DNA of 64,000 nucleotides from positions 190,612 to 254,611 of the forward strand of contig NZ_ASXG01000015.1 in assembly GCF_000411975.1 (NCBI RefSeq). The letters run 5' to 3'. Shown piece after piece: positions 1 to 7,524 of this stretch (position 1 is the first letter of the stretch; every line of letters begins with the position of its first letter). The DNA is from Amycolatopsis orientalis DSM 43388. Lineage in GTDB: Bacteria > Actinomycetota > Actinomycetes > Mycobacteriales > Pseudonocardiaceae. Made by a program: the position numbers and the translations under genes. The notes beneath the pieces were generated by a model, which was given only the letters and a program-made list of their open reading frames with translations, was not told the DNA's origin and made no database searches.

Positions 1-827
1 GTACGCGGTCCATCGGGATGGCGATCTCGCTGGTCGCGAACCCGTACTTCGCGGCGCTGATGCACGCGATCGAGCGAGAGGCGTCGGCAAACGGATACAC
101 CGTGCTGCTGGCGGACACGCACGACACCGCGGCCACCGAACGGGACGTGGTGCGCGCACTGCGCTCGCGCCGGGTCGACGGGCTGCTGATCACGCCCGCG
201 CCCGGCGACGGGTCGGTGCTGGGCGAACTGGTGTCGCTGGACGTGCCGACCGTGCTGATGGACCGGCTCACCACGCGGACCGACATCGACCAGGTCGGCG
301 CGGAGAACATCCAGGCGACCTCGGCGTTGACCGCGCATCTGGCGTCGCTGGGCCACCGCCGGATCGGGATGATCTCCGGCGCGCCCGGGCTCACGACGAG
401 CGACGAACGCGTGCTGGGCTACCGGCTCGGCCTCGGCCGGTCGGGTCTGAGCTGGTCGCCGGATTTGGTGGCGTGCGGACACTCTTCTCGCGACGGCGGC
501 GGCTTGGCGTTGAGCACGCTGCTGGCGCTGCCGGATCCGCCGACCGCGCTGGTGGTGGCCAACGACAGCATGATGGTCGGCGTCCTGCACGAGGCGCGGC
601 GGCGGGGGTTGCGGATCGGACAGGACCTGCCGGTGGTGGTGTACGACGACGTCGAATGGGCCGATCTCGTCGACCCGCCGCTGACGACGATGGCCCAGCC
701 GATCGACGAAATCGGCCGCCGGGCGGTGCAGTTGCTGCTGGCTCGGCTGGCGGATCCCGGACGTCCCGCCGAGACTGTGCGGTTGCCGCCGACCCTGCGC
801 CACCGGGCTTCGTGCGGGTGCGCGTAG
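1..827 (+). CDS. LacI-family transcriptional regulator, 5' end cut by the window
   Basis: This is the effector-binding part of a LacI/GalR repressor. The reading frame is open from base 3, so the N-terminal helix-turn-helix lies before the window. The visible protein has the periplasmic-binding fold of the family: an opening strand ending in ANPYFAAL, the VDGLLI strand, the HRRIGMISG strand, the PTALVVANDSM strand, and the TTMAQPIDEIGRRAVQLL tail that usually closes LacI proteins. It ends in HRASCGCA. The ligand cannot be told; the family usually binds sugars. The next gene is a close paralogue, so this is a tandem duplication. Family confidence is high; the effector and targets are unknown. 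Confidence 0.88.
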   Translation, partial: TRSIGMAISLVANPYFAALMHAIEREASANGYTVLLADTHDTAATERDVVRALRSRRVDGLLITPAPGDGSVLGELVSLDVPTVLMDRLTTRTDIDQVGAENIQATSALTAHLASLGHRRIGMISGAPGLTTSDERVLGYRLGLGRSGLSWSPDLVACGHSSRDGGGLALSTLLALPDPPTALVVANDSMMVGVLHEARRRGLRIGQDLPVVVYDDVEWADLVDPPLTTMAQPIDEIGRRAVQLLLARLADPGRPAETVRLPPTLRHRASCGCA

Positions 828-972
828 CCCTGGTCTTGGCTGCCCCGCGTAACCGCCGCGCGGGCCGTTCACTCACCTCAGTGATTCTCGGGACCCGATC
901 GTCTCGACCCCTCTCAGTGCTGCCCCGACTGTGGCTACTGTTGGGTAGGTACCGACGACGAGGGCCGGGAAA

Positions 973-1839
973 ATGACCGTTCTGGCGCCGGAAGTCTCCC
1001 ACTGGGACCTGCCGGTCACCCATCGGTTCGGGGTGGCATTGGGGAGGCACGCCAGCCCGTACCACGACCAGCTGCTGCGGGCCATCCGCGGCGCTGCCGC
1101 ACGCGCGGGCTGCGATCTGCTGCTGGCCGACACCGGCGATTCGCCGCGCGAGGAAGCCGAAGTGCTGCGCGCACTGCAGGCGGACCGGGTCGACGGCGTC
1201 CTTCTGGTGCCCGCCCCCGGTGACGAGGCAGTGGTGAACGGGCTAGTGCGCGGTGGCGTGCCCACGGTCTTGGTCGACCGGATCGCCGGCCGCAACGACG
1301 TCGACCAGGTCGGGTCGGAGAACTTCCAGGCGATGTCCGCGCTGGTCGAGCACCTGGCCGCGCGTCGGCACCGGCGGATCGCGCTGATCACCGGCACCGA
1401 AGGCACCACGGTGAGCGAAGAACGCGCCCTGGGCTACCGCCTGGGCCTGGGCCGCGCTGGGCTGCGGTACCACCCGGAACTGGTCGCCTCCGGCCAATCC
1501 ACCGCGGGCGGCGCGGCGCGGGCCGCCGCCAAACTCCTGGACGGGTGGCCTTCGCCGACTGCCCTGGTGGTCGCCGGGGAGGCGATGCTGATCGGGGTGC
1601 AGTGGGAAGCGCACCGGCGCGGCATCCGGATCGGGTCCGAGCTGGCGGTCGTCGGGTACGGCGACATGGACTGGGCGCGCACGGTTTCGCCCGGCGTGAC
1701 GACAATGGCGCAACCGATCTCGGAAATCGGCCGCCGAGCGGTGCAGTTGCTGCTGGCGCGCTGCCGCGAGCCGGAGCGTCGGCCGGAATCCGTCCGTCTC
1801 GCGCCGCGGTTTTTGCACCGCGCTTCGTGCGGTTGCTGA
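973..1839 (+). CDS. LacI-like sensor-domain protein without a DNA-binding domain
   Basis: This 288-residue protein is a paralogue of the gene just upstream: they share GYRLGLGR, PTALVVA, TTMAQPI.EIGRRAVQLLLAR and the ending HRASCGC. It has only the periplasmic-binding-like effector domain. The usual 50-60-residue N-terminal helix-turn-helix and hinge helix are missing: after about 20 residues the protein goes straight into the first beta strand (HRFGVALG). The 145 bases upstream in all frames hold no HTH, so a simple frameshift does not explain it. The start is an ATG after a purine-rich GAGGGCCGGGAAA. It could bind a ligand or dimerise with the neighbouring repressor; both ideas are inference. 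Confidence 0.8.
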   Translation: MTVLAPEVSHWDLPVTHRFGVALGRHASPYHDQLLRAIRGAAARAGCDLLLADTGDSPREEAEVLRALQADRVDGVLLVPAPGDEAVVNGLVRGGVPTVLVDRIAGRNDVDQVGSENFQAMSALVEHLAARRHRRIALITGTEGTTVSEERALGYRLGLGRAGLRYHPELVASGQSTAGGAARAAAKLLDGWPSPTALVVAGEAMLIGVQWEAHRRGIRIGSELAVVGYGDMDWARTVSPGVTTMAQPISEIGRRAVQLLLARCREPERRPESVRLAPRFLHRASCGC

Positions 1840-1842
1840 GTT

Positions 1843-3432
1843 TTAGAGGGTAGCGGCAGCTTCCAGTAGCATCCATCCTCCAATTTGGACAGACAGGTCC
1901 CGTTCCGCTTTGCCCGGCGGGTTCGGGGCTGGCTTGTCCCAGTAGGCGCTGAACAACGGTCCGGTTTTCTCTTGCGCCGCCCCGTTCCAGCAGGCTTCCG
2001 CTGACTGTTGCACTAGCTGTTTCGCGGTCTCCGCTTCCGGACGGGGCAGGCTTTTGGCCGCGAGCGCGAGATATCGGGCGGCGATCGCCGAGAAGAGCCC
2101 ACCGTCGCCACCCTCGGAACCAGGGAGGATTCCTTGTGGTGCCAGGTGTTTCTCGACCGCGCGGATGGTGCGGGCGGCGTCGTCCCAGCGGGACTGCTCC
2201 AGGCATGCACCCAGGAAAACCCCTTGGCAGTACGAGAAAATATGCTTGACCACTTCGCCGGTGTCCGCCCGGATCCCGTCCCAGACCAGGCCGGTCTCCG
2301 GGTCGACCAGGGTGTCGGTGAGCCATTGCGTCATCGCGCCAGCTCGTTCTTGATCACCCGTACGGGCGTGAAAGATGGCCGCCGGACCGTTCGCGGGGGT
2401 ATTCTTGAAGGAGTCGCCTCGCCGCCACCAAATTCCTCCGCCAAGGTCTTCTGTCCAGCCTTCGTGCAGCCGTTCGCTGATCGCCTCGATGGGTTCGTCC
2501 ACAGTGGATAGTTCGAGTTGGCGTACTCGCTGCAGCGCCAGGCCTAGCCAGGCTATGTCGTCGTAGTAGTCGTTGACCCAGGAGCCGAAGTTGCGGCGGT
2601 GCACCGTCGTGATGAAGCGGGTGATCAGCCGCGTGCGCTCGCGGGTGGGGTGCCGAAGTTGCGCGTCGACGAGGCTGTCCAGGAGGTGGGCTTGCCACCA
2701 GTAGTTCCAGTGCCAGTGGAGCCGCTGGCCAAGGGTGGGCGGCCAACCGCTGCGGCCTAGGACGGTGCCGGGGAGTGCCCAGAGGCGGCGTAGGTGCCTG
2801 GCACAGACTGCCCGCTCAGCCGCGGCGGCACGGTCGGCTGCGTCGGCACGGTCGGCCGCGTCGGCACGGTCGGCCGCGTCGGCACGGTCGGCCGCGTCGG
2901 CACGGTTGGCCGCGTCGGCACGGTTGGCTGCTGGGCGTCCAGCCGTGGCAGCACGGTTGGCTGCTGTGCCCTCATCTGCGGTGTCACGATCCGCTGCGTC
3001 GCCACGATCGGCCGCTGCGCGCCCAGCCGCGGCTGCACCTCCCGCTGCGGCAGCACGGTCGGCCGCACCGGTGCGGTCGGCCGCTTCGGTGCGGTCGGCT
3101 GCGGGGGCACGCTTGCCCGCGTCAGCATGGTCGGCGGCTAGACCGTCAGCCGTGGCAGCACGGTTGGCTGCTGGCCCCTCAGCTGCCGCGCCACGCTTGG
3201 CTGCGTCGGGGCGACTGGCTGCTGCGTCCTCAGCCGCTGGGGCACGGTCAGCCGCTTCGCCGCGTTCGACTGGGTCGGTTGCTCCCTTGGACGGGCCTGC
3301 CGAGCGCTCGGCCGACGCCGCGCGCTCCGCCCCATTCGCCGCCCGATCTAGAGGATCAGCCGCTTGCGGCGCAGAACGAGCCGCGTCGTCGTGCGCGGCA
3401 GGGTCGGCGGGCTCCGCTGAATCGGCACTCAT
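1843..3432 (-). CDS. GH76 family (alpha-1,6-mannanase-like) protein with Ala/Asp/Arg-rich extension
   Basis: Residues from about 205 to 529 form a GH76-type (alpha/alpha)6 domain, the family of endo-alpha-1,6-mannanases. Recognisable blocks are NYWWQAHLLDSLVDAQ, the adjacent catalytic-type aspartates in YYDDIAWL (about 290-291), and GGIWWRRGDSFKNTPANGP. No signal peptide is visible, so the product is probably cytoplasmic, like other actinobacterial proteins of this subfamily as I recall them. Residues 1 to about 205 are low complexity, built of Ala, Asp and Arg with a tandem DAADRA hexapeptide near 179-202. The start is the ATG at 3432; a start inside the repeat region is possible. It converges with the LacI-like gene, leaving 3 bases between them. 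Confidence 0.82.
   Translation of the reverse strand: MSADSAEPADPAAHDDAARSAPQAADPLDRAANGAERAASAERSAGPSKGATDPVERGEAADRAPAAEDAAASRPDAAKRGAAAEGPAANRAATADGLAADHADAGKRAPAADRTEAADRTGAADRAAAAGGAAAAGRAAADRGDAADRDTADEGTAANRAATAGRPAANRADAANRADAADRADAADRADAADRADAADRAAAAERAVCARHLRRLWALPGTVLGRSGWPPTLGQRLHWHWNYWWQAHLLDSLVDAQLRHPTRERTRLITRFITTVHRRNFGSWVNDYYDDIAWLGLALQRVRQLELSTVDEPIEAISERLHEGWTEDLGGGIWWRRGDSFKNTPANGPAAIFHARTGDQERAGAMTQWLTDTLVDPETGLVWDGIRADTGEVVKHIFSYCQGVFLGACLEQSRWDDAARTIRAVEKHLAPQGILPGSEGGDGGLFSAIAARYLALAAKSLPRPEAETAKQLVQQSAEACWNGAAQEKTGPLFSAYWDKPAPNPPGKAERDLSVQIGGWMLLEAAATL
2826..2933 (-). repeat. 18-bp tandem repeat coding for DAADRA
   Basis: Six consecutive 18-bp units lie here, starting at 2826, 2844, 2862, 2880, 2898 and 2916, with the plus-strand form CGGCACGGTCGGCCGCGT and small changes in the outer copies. 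On the minus strand they encode the hexapeptide repeat in the N-terminal extension of the GH76-like protein. Looser relatives of the unit continue up to about 3150. The unit keeps the reading frame, so copy number could vary without breaking the gene. Confidence 0.9.
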
Positions 3433-3542
3433 AAGGCGATTCTGCCTGCGCTGCGGCGAACTTGCCTCTCCACGCCGAGGCCCGGGCGACTGCCCGCTGG
3501 GGAGCGTCGGCGCAGAACCAGGCGGCCAGCATCAAGGCGGAC

Positions 3543-3588
3543 CTCGTGAGTGCTGGTACCGGTTCTAACCGGCGTAGCCACTCACGAG
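3543..3588 (-). terminator. Hairpin downstream of the TrmH-type methyltransferase gene
   Basis: The outer arms CTCGTGAGTG (3543-3552) and CACTCACGAG (3579-3588) are perfectly complementary. The loop holds a second small palindrome, CCGGTT-CT-AACCGG. It sits just after the stop of the methyltransferase gene on the minus strand. There is no clear T-run, as is common in high-GC actinobacteria. The same arm sequence recurs at 22445-22492. Confidence 0.7.
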
Positions 3589-3595
3589 CCCCCGG

Positions 3596-4255
3596 TCACC
3601 AGGCCTGGGACAGGTCCGCGTGCTGCCGAATCCACGTGTGCATCACGATTCCGGCCGCGACGCCCGCGTTGATGGACCTCGTGGTGCCGAACTGAGCGAT
3701 GGACACCACTTTCGCCGAGTCGGTCTGGGCTGCTTCGGACAGGCCGGGGCCTTCCTGGCCGAACAGCAGCAGGCAGTTCCTCGGCAGTTCGGCGGTTTCC
3801 ACCGGCTCCGCGCCGGGCGTGTTGTCCACGGCCACCACGGTCAACCCCTCCGCGGTGGCGAAATTCAGCAGGCTGGCGACGTCCTCGTGGTGGCGGAGGT
3901 GCTGGTAGCGGTCCGTCACCATCGCGCCTCGGCGGTTCCAGCGGCGGCGGCCGACGATGTGGACCTCTGCGGCGGCGAAGGCGTTCGCGGTGCGGACTAC
4001 CGTGCCGATGTTGTGGTCGTGCTGGAAGTTTTCGATCGCGACGTGGAACGGGTGCCGTCGGGTGTCCACATCGGACACGATGGCTTCGCGGCGCCAGTAG
4101 CGGTAGGCGTCGACCACGTTGCGGCGGTCGCCGTTGGCCAGGAGTTCGGGGTCGTAGCGCGGGTCGTCCGGCCAGTCGCCTGGCCAGGGACCGACGCCGA
4201 CCTCCTCGCGGTTCACCCACTCGGTGGGGCCCGCTTCGGGGTGTTCCGTCGTCAC
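3596..4255 (-). CDS. TrmH/SpoU-family RNA methyltransferase
   Basis: This is a SPOUT-class (trefoil-knot) S-adenosylmethionine-dependent RNA 2'-O-methyltransferase, about 219 residues. All three SpoU motifs are present: HNIGTVVRTANAF (motif 1), LLLFGQEGPGLSE (motif 2) and SIAQFGTTRSINAGVAAGI (motif 3). The target tRNA or rRNA nucleotide cannot be read from the sequence. I place the start at the GTG at 4255 (reading V-TTEHPEAG), because a longer reading back to 4336 would run into the neighbouring DUF2784 gene. No strong Shine-Dalgarno stands before it, so the start is less certain than the family. Confidence 0.88.
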   Translation of the reverse strand: MTTEHPEAGPTEWVNREEVGVGPWPGDWPDDPRYDPELLANGDRRNVVDAYRYWRREAIVSDVDTRRHPFHVAIENFQHDHNIGTVVRTANAFAAAEVHIVGRRRWNRRGAMVTDRYQHLRHHEDVASLLNFATAEGLTVVAVDNTPGAEPVETAELPRNCLLLFGQEGPGLSEAAQTDSAKVVSIAQFGTTRSINAGVAAGIVMHTWIRQHADLSQAW

Positions 4256-4271
4256 GAAGGACGATTGTCGC

Positions 4272-4670
4272 TCAGCCCAGGCTGACGCCGTGCGCCGGAC
4301 TGTCGTGGTGGCGGTGCCGCCACTGCAGGTAGGCACCCAGGTACGAGATCACCAGTACCGCCAGCGCTACCACGACCACCACCGGCAGAAGCGAGCGCGG
4401 GATCACCGTGCCGTAGAGGTAATACGCGTTGAACCCGCCGGGCAAGTCGCCCAGCCCCTGCTGGTGCCGGAACAAATTCTCCAGCGCGGTGAGCGGGCAC
4501 GGAATCGGCGTGACATTGACCAGCACGCCCCACACCGCGAAGAAAACGTGCACGAAAATGACCTTCGGCCACCGCCACGCGAGGAAGCCGCCGAAGCCGA
4601 TGAAGAGCAGGGCGAGGATGTGCACCGCCACGGTGACATCGGCGAGAACATGCGCGACCGTCGTGTCCAC
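4272..4670 (-). CDS. DUF2784 membrane protein
   Basis: A 132-residue integral membrane protein with about four hydrophobic segments. It carries the DUF2784 hallmarks: the first helix HILALLFIGFGGFLAWRWP and, in the middle, PCPLTALENLFRHQQG. The family has no known function. I chose the GTG at 4670 because GGAAGGGGG stands 6-9 bases before it; the longer reading from 4766 has no ribosome binding site and a non-membrane lead. The gene lies upstream of the methyltransferase on the same strand with a 16-base gap, so they may be cotranscribed. Confidence 0.85.
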   Translation of the reverse strand: MDTTVAHVLADVTVAVHILALLFIGFGGFLAWRWPKVIFVHVFFAVWGVLVNVTPIPCPLTALENLFRHQQGLGDLPGGFNAYYLYGTVIPRSLLPVVVVVALAVLVISYLGAYLQWRHRHHDSPAHGVSLG

Positions 4671-5057
4671 CTTCGCCCCCTTCCCAGTGCACCTACCAGC
4701 GACGTTACTCCGATTACCCGCCCAGGGAACGGGAAATAGGGGGACCTGATGTGATGTTCGACCCACCGGAGCAACGAGTTCACCCAGCAGGTAACGGAGG
4801 GATCACTCCGGGTAGGAGACCGTGCGGTATGACTCCGTTCCGTGCCCACGGATCGCGCGAGAAAGCGGGCGGAAGCGCGGGACTAGCCCAAGCCCGGCCT
4901 GAGCTCGAGGTCATGAGGCCGGGGCCGCGCCGTCCGGGCCCGCTGTCGTACGGACGACGTCGACGGGGTGCGCGAACTCGATCGAGAGCACGTCATCGAT
5001 GCCGAGAACGACTTCGTCGAAGCCGACAGGACCGGCGAGGAAAGCCGCGGGGAGCGT
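4671..5057. other. Intergenic stretch with no supportable gene
   Basis: About 390 bases between the start of the DUF2784 gene and the end of the Asp23-like operon. Open frames here have no family resemblance, no good ribosome binding site and atypical composition. It should hold the promoter of the DUF2784 gene and the 3' end of the sigma operon transcript. I see no convincing hairpin with a T-run. Confidence 0.6.
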
Positions 5058-5360
5058 TCAGCCAGTGAACGCGGCCCCGTCGATGTCCGTCACCACCAGG
5101 CGGATGCGCGCGTCCGCCCACTCGGTGCCGTCGAGCACCTTGCGCACTTCGGATTCGGCGGCAGACAGCAGGGGCGGCAGGGGCAAGCGCAGAGCCACCA
5201 CCCGCACCTCCACCGATTCGGCACTCAGGTCGACTGACCCGCCGGCCGGGTCAGTGGGGAGCCAGCTGATCTCCGCGGCGATGCTCGTCGCGGGGCAGAG
5301 GCCGTCGATGGCGGACAGGGCGTCGGCGAGTCTTCCGGTCAGCGAACGCGGATCGGTCAC
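5058..5360 (-). CDS. Small Asp23-like protein, last gene of the sigma operon
   Basis: A 100-residue soluble protein without a signal peptide or membrane segment. I do not recognise a named family for its first half. Its second half (VEVRVVALRLPLPPLLSAAESEVRKVL, then ARIRLVVTDID) follows the alternating strand-helix-strand pattern of the Asp23 domain encoded just upstream, so it may be a diverged relative; that is inference. The start overlaps the stop of the Asp23 gene by 4 bases (ATGA), which predicts translational coupling and a role with its neighbours. Confidence 0.75.
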   Translation of the reverse strand: MTDPRSLTGRLADALSAIDGLCPATSIAAEISWLPTDPAGGSVDLSAESVEVRVVALRLPLPPLLSAAESEVRKVLDGTEWADARIRLVVTDIDGAAFTG

Positions 5361-5719
5361 TGCCGCCCCACTTCGATGTCCAATATGGACACTCGGACGG
5401 CGTCCACCGAACGGCCGGTCTGCGCGAGGACTTCCCGGGCCACCGCGCGTTGCACGGCGCGGCCCACGGCGGCGGCCTGGTCCGCGCCCGAGACGACCAC
5501 GTCGACCTCCACGGTCAAGCGGTCCTCGTGCGCACGGACCCGGACGCCGTCCGCGGGAGCCGGTTCCAGGCCCTTCCAGCGTTGCCGGGCTTCCCGGGCC
5601 CAGGCGGTCGCCAGGCCGCGCAGCCCGGGTTCCAGGCGCACGACTCCGGCGGTTTCGGCGGCCGCCCGGGCGGCAACGCTCGCGATCACCGGGGCGGCGA
5701 TCACGTATTCGGCGGTCAT
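5357..5719 (-). CDS. Asp23/Gls24-family envelope stress protein
   Basis: A 120-residue protein of the Asp23/Gls24 family, small cytoplasmic proteins linked to alkaline and envelope stress in Gram-positive bacteria. It opens with the family pattern AEYVIAAPVIASVAARAAAE followed by GVVRLEPG, then strands with helix AVGRAVQRAVAREVL and the closing VDAVRVSILDIEV. The start is fixed by an ATGA overlap with the upstream zinc-finger gene. It belongs to a four-gene operon headed by an ECF-like sigma factor, so its level is probably set by that factor. Confidence 0.88.
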   Translation of the reverse strand: MTAEYVIAAPVIASVAARAAAETAGVVRLEPGLRGLATAWAREARQRWKGLEPAPADGVRVRAHEDRLTVEVDVVVSGADQAAAVGRAVQRAVAREVLAQTGRSVDAVRVSILDIEVGRQ

Positions 5720-6273
5720 TCCCCGTCCTCGTATACGTCTTCCACCAGCAGATCCAGGCTGACCAACGAAATACCTACTCGCGAGGTCGCGGCAGCGGAC
5801 ACCAGTTCTCGTACGCGGGCCAACGTGTCCGCGCCGCTGGTGTTCCCGAGGCGCACCGCGAGGGTGAGTTCGACCTCGACCTGGGCCGCGCCGGACGAAT
5901 CGACGCCGACCTTGCGCACCCGCACCCGGCGGGCGCGGACGTCGCCGGCGGAGTCGGCCGCGTAGCGCAGCACGACCGCGACGGCTTGCTCGCTCACTTC
6001 GACAGAACCCGGCTCGGTCGCGGAAAGGTCCAGCATCTGGCCGCGGCGCACTTCGGCGCGGACGGCCGACATGATCCGGCCGAACAGGTCCGGCGGGGTC
6101 GGGTCCGGTTCGTCGATCAGCTCCTGCGTCGCCGAGCGCAGCGCCAGCAGGCTGTCCCGCGCGGTACGGCAGTGGACGCAGTCCGCCTGGTGGTCGTCGA
6201 CCTCGTCCAGGTTCTCCCAGACCGTCTCCAGTTCCCGGCCGCACGGCAATTCGTAGTCCTGGTTCACCTCCAC
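5716..6273 (-). CDS. Zinc-finger (zf-HC2) protein with a C-terminal Asp23-like domain, putative anti-sigma factor
   Basis: This 185-residue protein joins two parts. Residues 1-60 hold an anti-sigma zinc-finger pattern, with Cys11 and then His28-x3-Cys32-x2-Cys35, as in ZAS-type anti-sigma factors. Residues from about 95 to 180 form strand-helix-strand blocks (VRARRVRVRKVGVDSS, VEVELTLAVRL, LARVRELVSAAA, GISLVSLDLLVEDV) that match the layout of Asp23. There is no membrane segment. The gene starts 10 bases inside the sigma factor gene, the usual arrangement for a sigma/anti-sigma pair. Anti-sigma activity and the Asp23 assignment of the C-terminus are inferred. Confidence 0.8.
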   Translation of the reverse strand: MEVNQDYELPCGRELETVWENLDEVDDHQADCVHCRTARDSLLALRSATQELIDEPDPTPPDLFGRIMSAVRAEVRRGQMLDLSATEPGSVEVSEQAVAVVLRYAADSAGDVRARRVRVRKVGVDSSGAAQVEVELTLAVRLGNTSGADTLARVRELVSAAATSRVGISLVSLDLLVEDVYEDGE

Positions 6274-6818
6274 GGCTTCATCACCTCCGCCAGCTGCGCG
6301 CGGGCCCGGGCGATGCGTCCCCGGACCGCGGTGGGGTTCGCGCCGACGATCTCGCTGATCTCGTCGTACGAGCGGCCGTGCACTTCACGCAGCAGCCAGC
6401 ACGCCCGCTGCTGCGGGGTGAGCGTCTGAAGTGCCTCGTCGAGCGCCGCGAGCTGGCCGCTGACCTGTGCCGCGTGCTCGGGCTGCGTGTCGCGCCGCGG
6501 GGATTCGGCCAGGTCGAGGTCGACGTCGGCCTGCGGGCGGCGCGCCCGGATCACGTTGAGGCAGCGGTTGGTCGTTCCGCGGTACAGCCAGCCGACGAAC
6601 GCCTTGTCGTCGTTCAGCTGCGCCAGCTTCCGCCACGCGCCGAGGAACGCTTCCTGTACTACGTCCTCGGCGTCGCCGCGGTGATGCAGCATCTTCAGGG
6701 CAAGCCGGAACATCGGGCCCTGGTAGCGCTGCACCAGCTGTTCGTACGCGCGCACGTCGCCGTCTCGCGCACGGCTGACGAGGGTGGCGTCGTCGAGCGG
6801 GACACTTGTCGTGGTCAC
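6264..6818 (-). CDS. ECF-type RNA polymerase sigma factor
   Basis: A 184-residue sigma-70 family protein with region 2 (about 20-90: LVQRYQGPMFRLALKML, GDAEDVVQEAFLGAWRKL, FVGWLYRGTTNRCLN) and region 4 (about 125-178: ALQTLTPQQRACWLLREVHGRSYDEISEIVG...VRGRIARARAQL). Regions 1 and 3 are missing, as in ECF factors. The GTG start at 6818 is preceded by GAAGGGGG at good spacing; a GTG 17 codons earlier has none. It heads an operon with a zinc-finger/Asp23 fusion, Asp23 and an Asp23-like protein, which points to envelope or alkaline stress control. The trigger is unknown. Confidence 0.92.
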   Translation of the reverse strand: MTTTSVPLDDATLVSRARDGDVRAYEQLVQRYQGPMFRLALKMLHHRGDAEDVVQEAFLGAWRKLAQLNDDKAFVGWLYRGTTNRCLNVIRARRPQADVDLDLAESPRRDTQPEHAAQVSGQLAALDEALQTLTPQQRACWLLREVHGRSYDEISEIVGANPTAVRGRIARARAQLAEVMKPWR

Positions 6819-6920
6819 GGCACCCCCTTCCGCTAGGGGGACACCAGGAGGCGGGCATTCGTCACGCACGCATTGTGAGTGACTGTGCTCACTCCCGCTC
6901 GGCCGAGCCTCGGTCGAGCC

Positions 6921-7514
6921 TCAGCTGAGCCCGAGGTCGTCCTTGTTCAGCAGGTACCGGTACTCGAGCCCGGCCTTCTCGATGGCTTCCCGCGCGCCGG
7001 TGTCGCGGTCGACGACCGTCGCCACGCCGACCACGGTGGCCCCGCTCTCGCGCAGCGCCTCGACCGCGGTGAGCACGCTGCCGCCGGTGGTGGAGGTGTC
7101 CTCGACGGCCAGCACCCGCTGCCCGCGCACCTCGACGCCCTCGATCCGGCGCTGCATCCCGTGTTCCTTGATCGCCTTGCGGACGACGAACGCGTCGAGC
7201 ACCACGCCCTCGGCCGCGGCGGAGTGCAGCATCGCCAGCGCCACCGGGTCCGCGCCGAGGGTGAGCCCGCCGGCCGCGACGTAGTCCCAGTCCGCGGTGA
7301 GCTGCCGCAGCAGCTTGCCGATCAGCGGGGCGGCCGCGTGCTGCAGCGTCGCCCGCCGGAGGTCGACGTAGTAGTCGGCTTCCTTGCCCGAGGCCAAGGT
7401 GACTTTGCCGTGCACGACAGCCAGTTCGCTGACCAGCCTCGCCAGTTCGAGCTTCGCAGTTTGATCCAACCCGGGGTACGCCACGGCCGAGAGTCTTACA
7501 CACGCCACCGACAA
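6921..7514 (-). CDS. pyrE: Orotate phosphoribosyltransferase
   Basis: PyrE joins orotate to PRPP to give OMP in de novo pyrimidine synthesis in the cytoplasm. The PRPP-binding loop of type I phosphoribosyltransferases is clear at about 133-150 (RVLAVEDTSTTGGSVLTAV). The protein also has LASGKEADYYVDLRR near the N-terminus, AGGLTLGADPVA, and FVVRKAIKEHGMQRRIEG, the lysine-bearing loop of the family. The length (187-197 residues) is normal. The start could be the GTG at 7484 (VAYPGLDQTAK) rather than 7514; neither has a strong Shine-Dalgarno. It sits alone, away from other pyr genes. Confidence 0.93.
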   Translation of the reverse strand: MSVACVRLSAVAYPGLDQTAKLELARLVSELAVVHGKVTLASGKEADYYVDLRRATLQHAAAPLIGKLLRQLTADWDYVAAGGLTLGADPVALAMLHSAAAEGVVLDAFVVRKAIKEHGMQRRIEGVEVRGQRVLAVEDTSTTGGSVLTAVEALRESGATVVGVATVVDRDTGAREAIEKAGLEYRYLLNKDDLGLS

Positions 7515-7524
7515 CTTCCGCGAG

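Noticed and set aside
2750..3430. Candidate CRISPR or variable repeat array at the GH76 N-terminus
   Set aside because: The units are 18-bp coding repeats without spacers and lie in a clear frame.
6870..6920. Weak GAGTGA/TCACTC hairpin downstream of pyrE
   Set aside because: Stem of only about 6 bp, no T-run; too weak to list.
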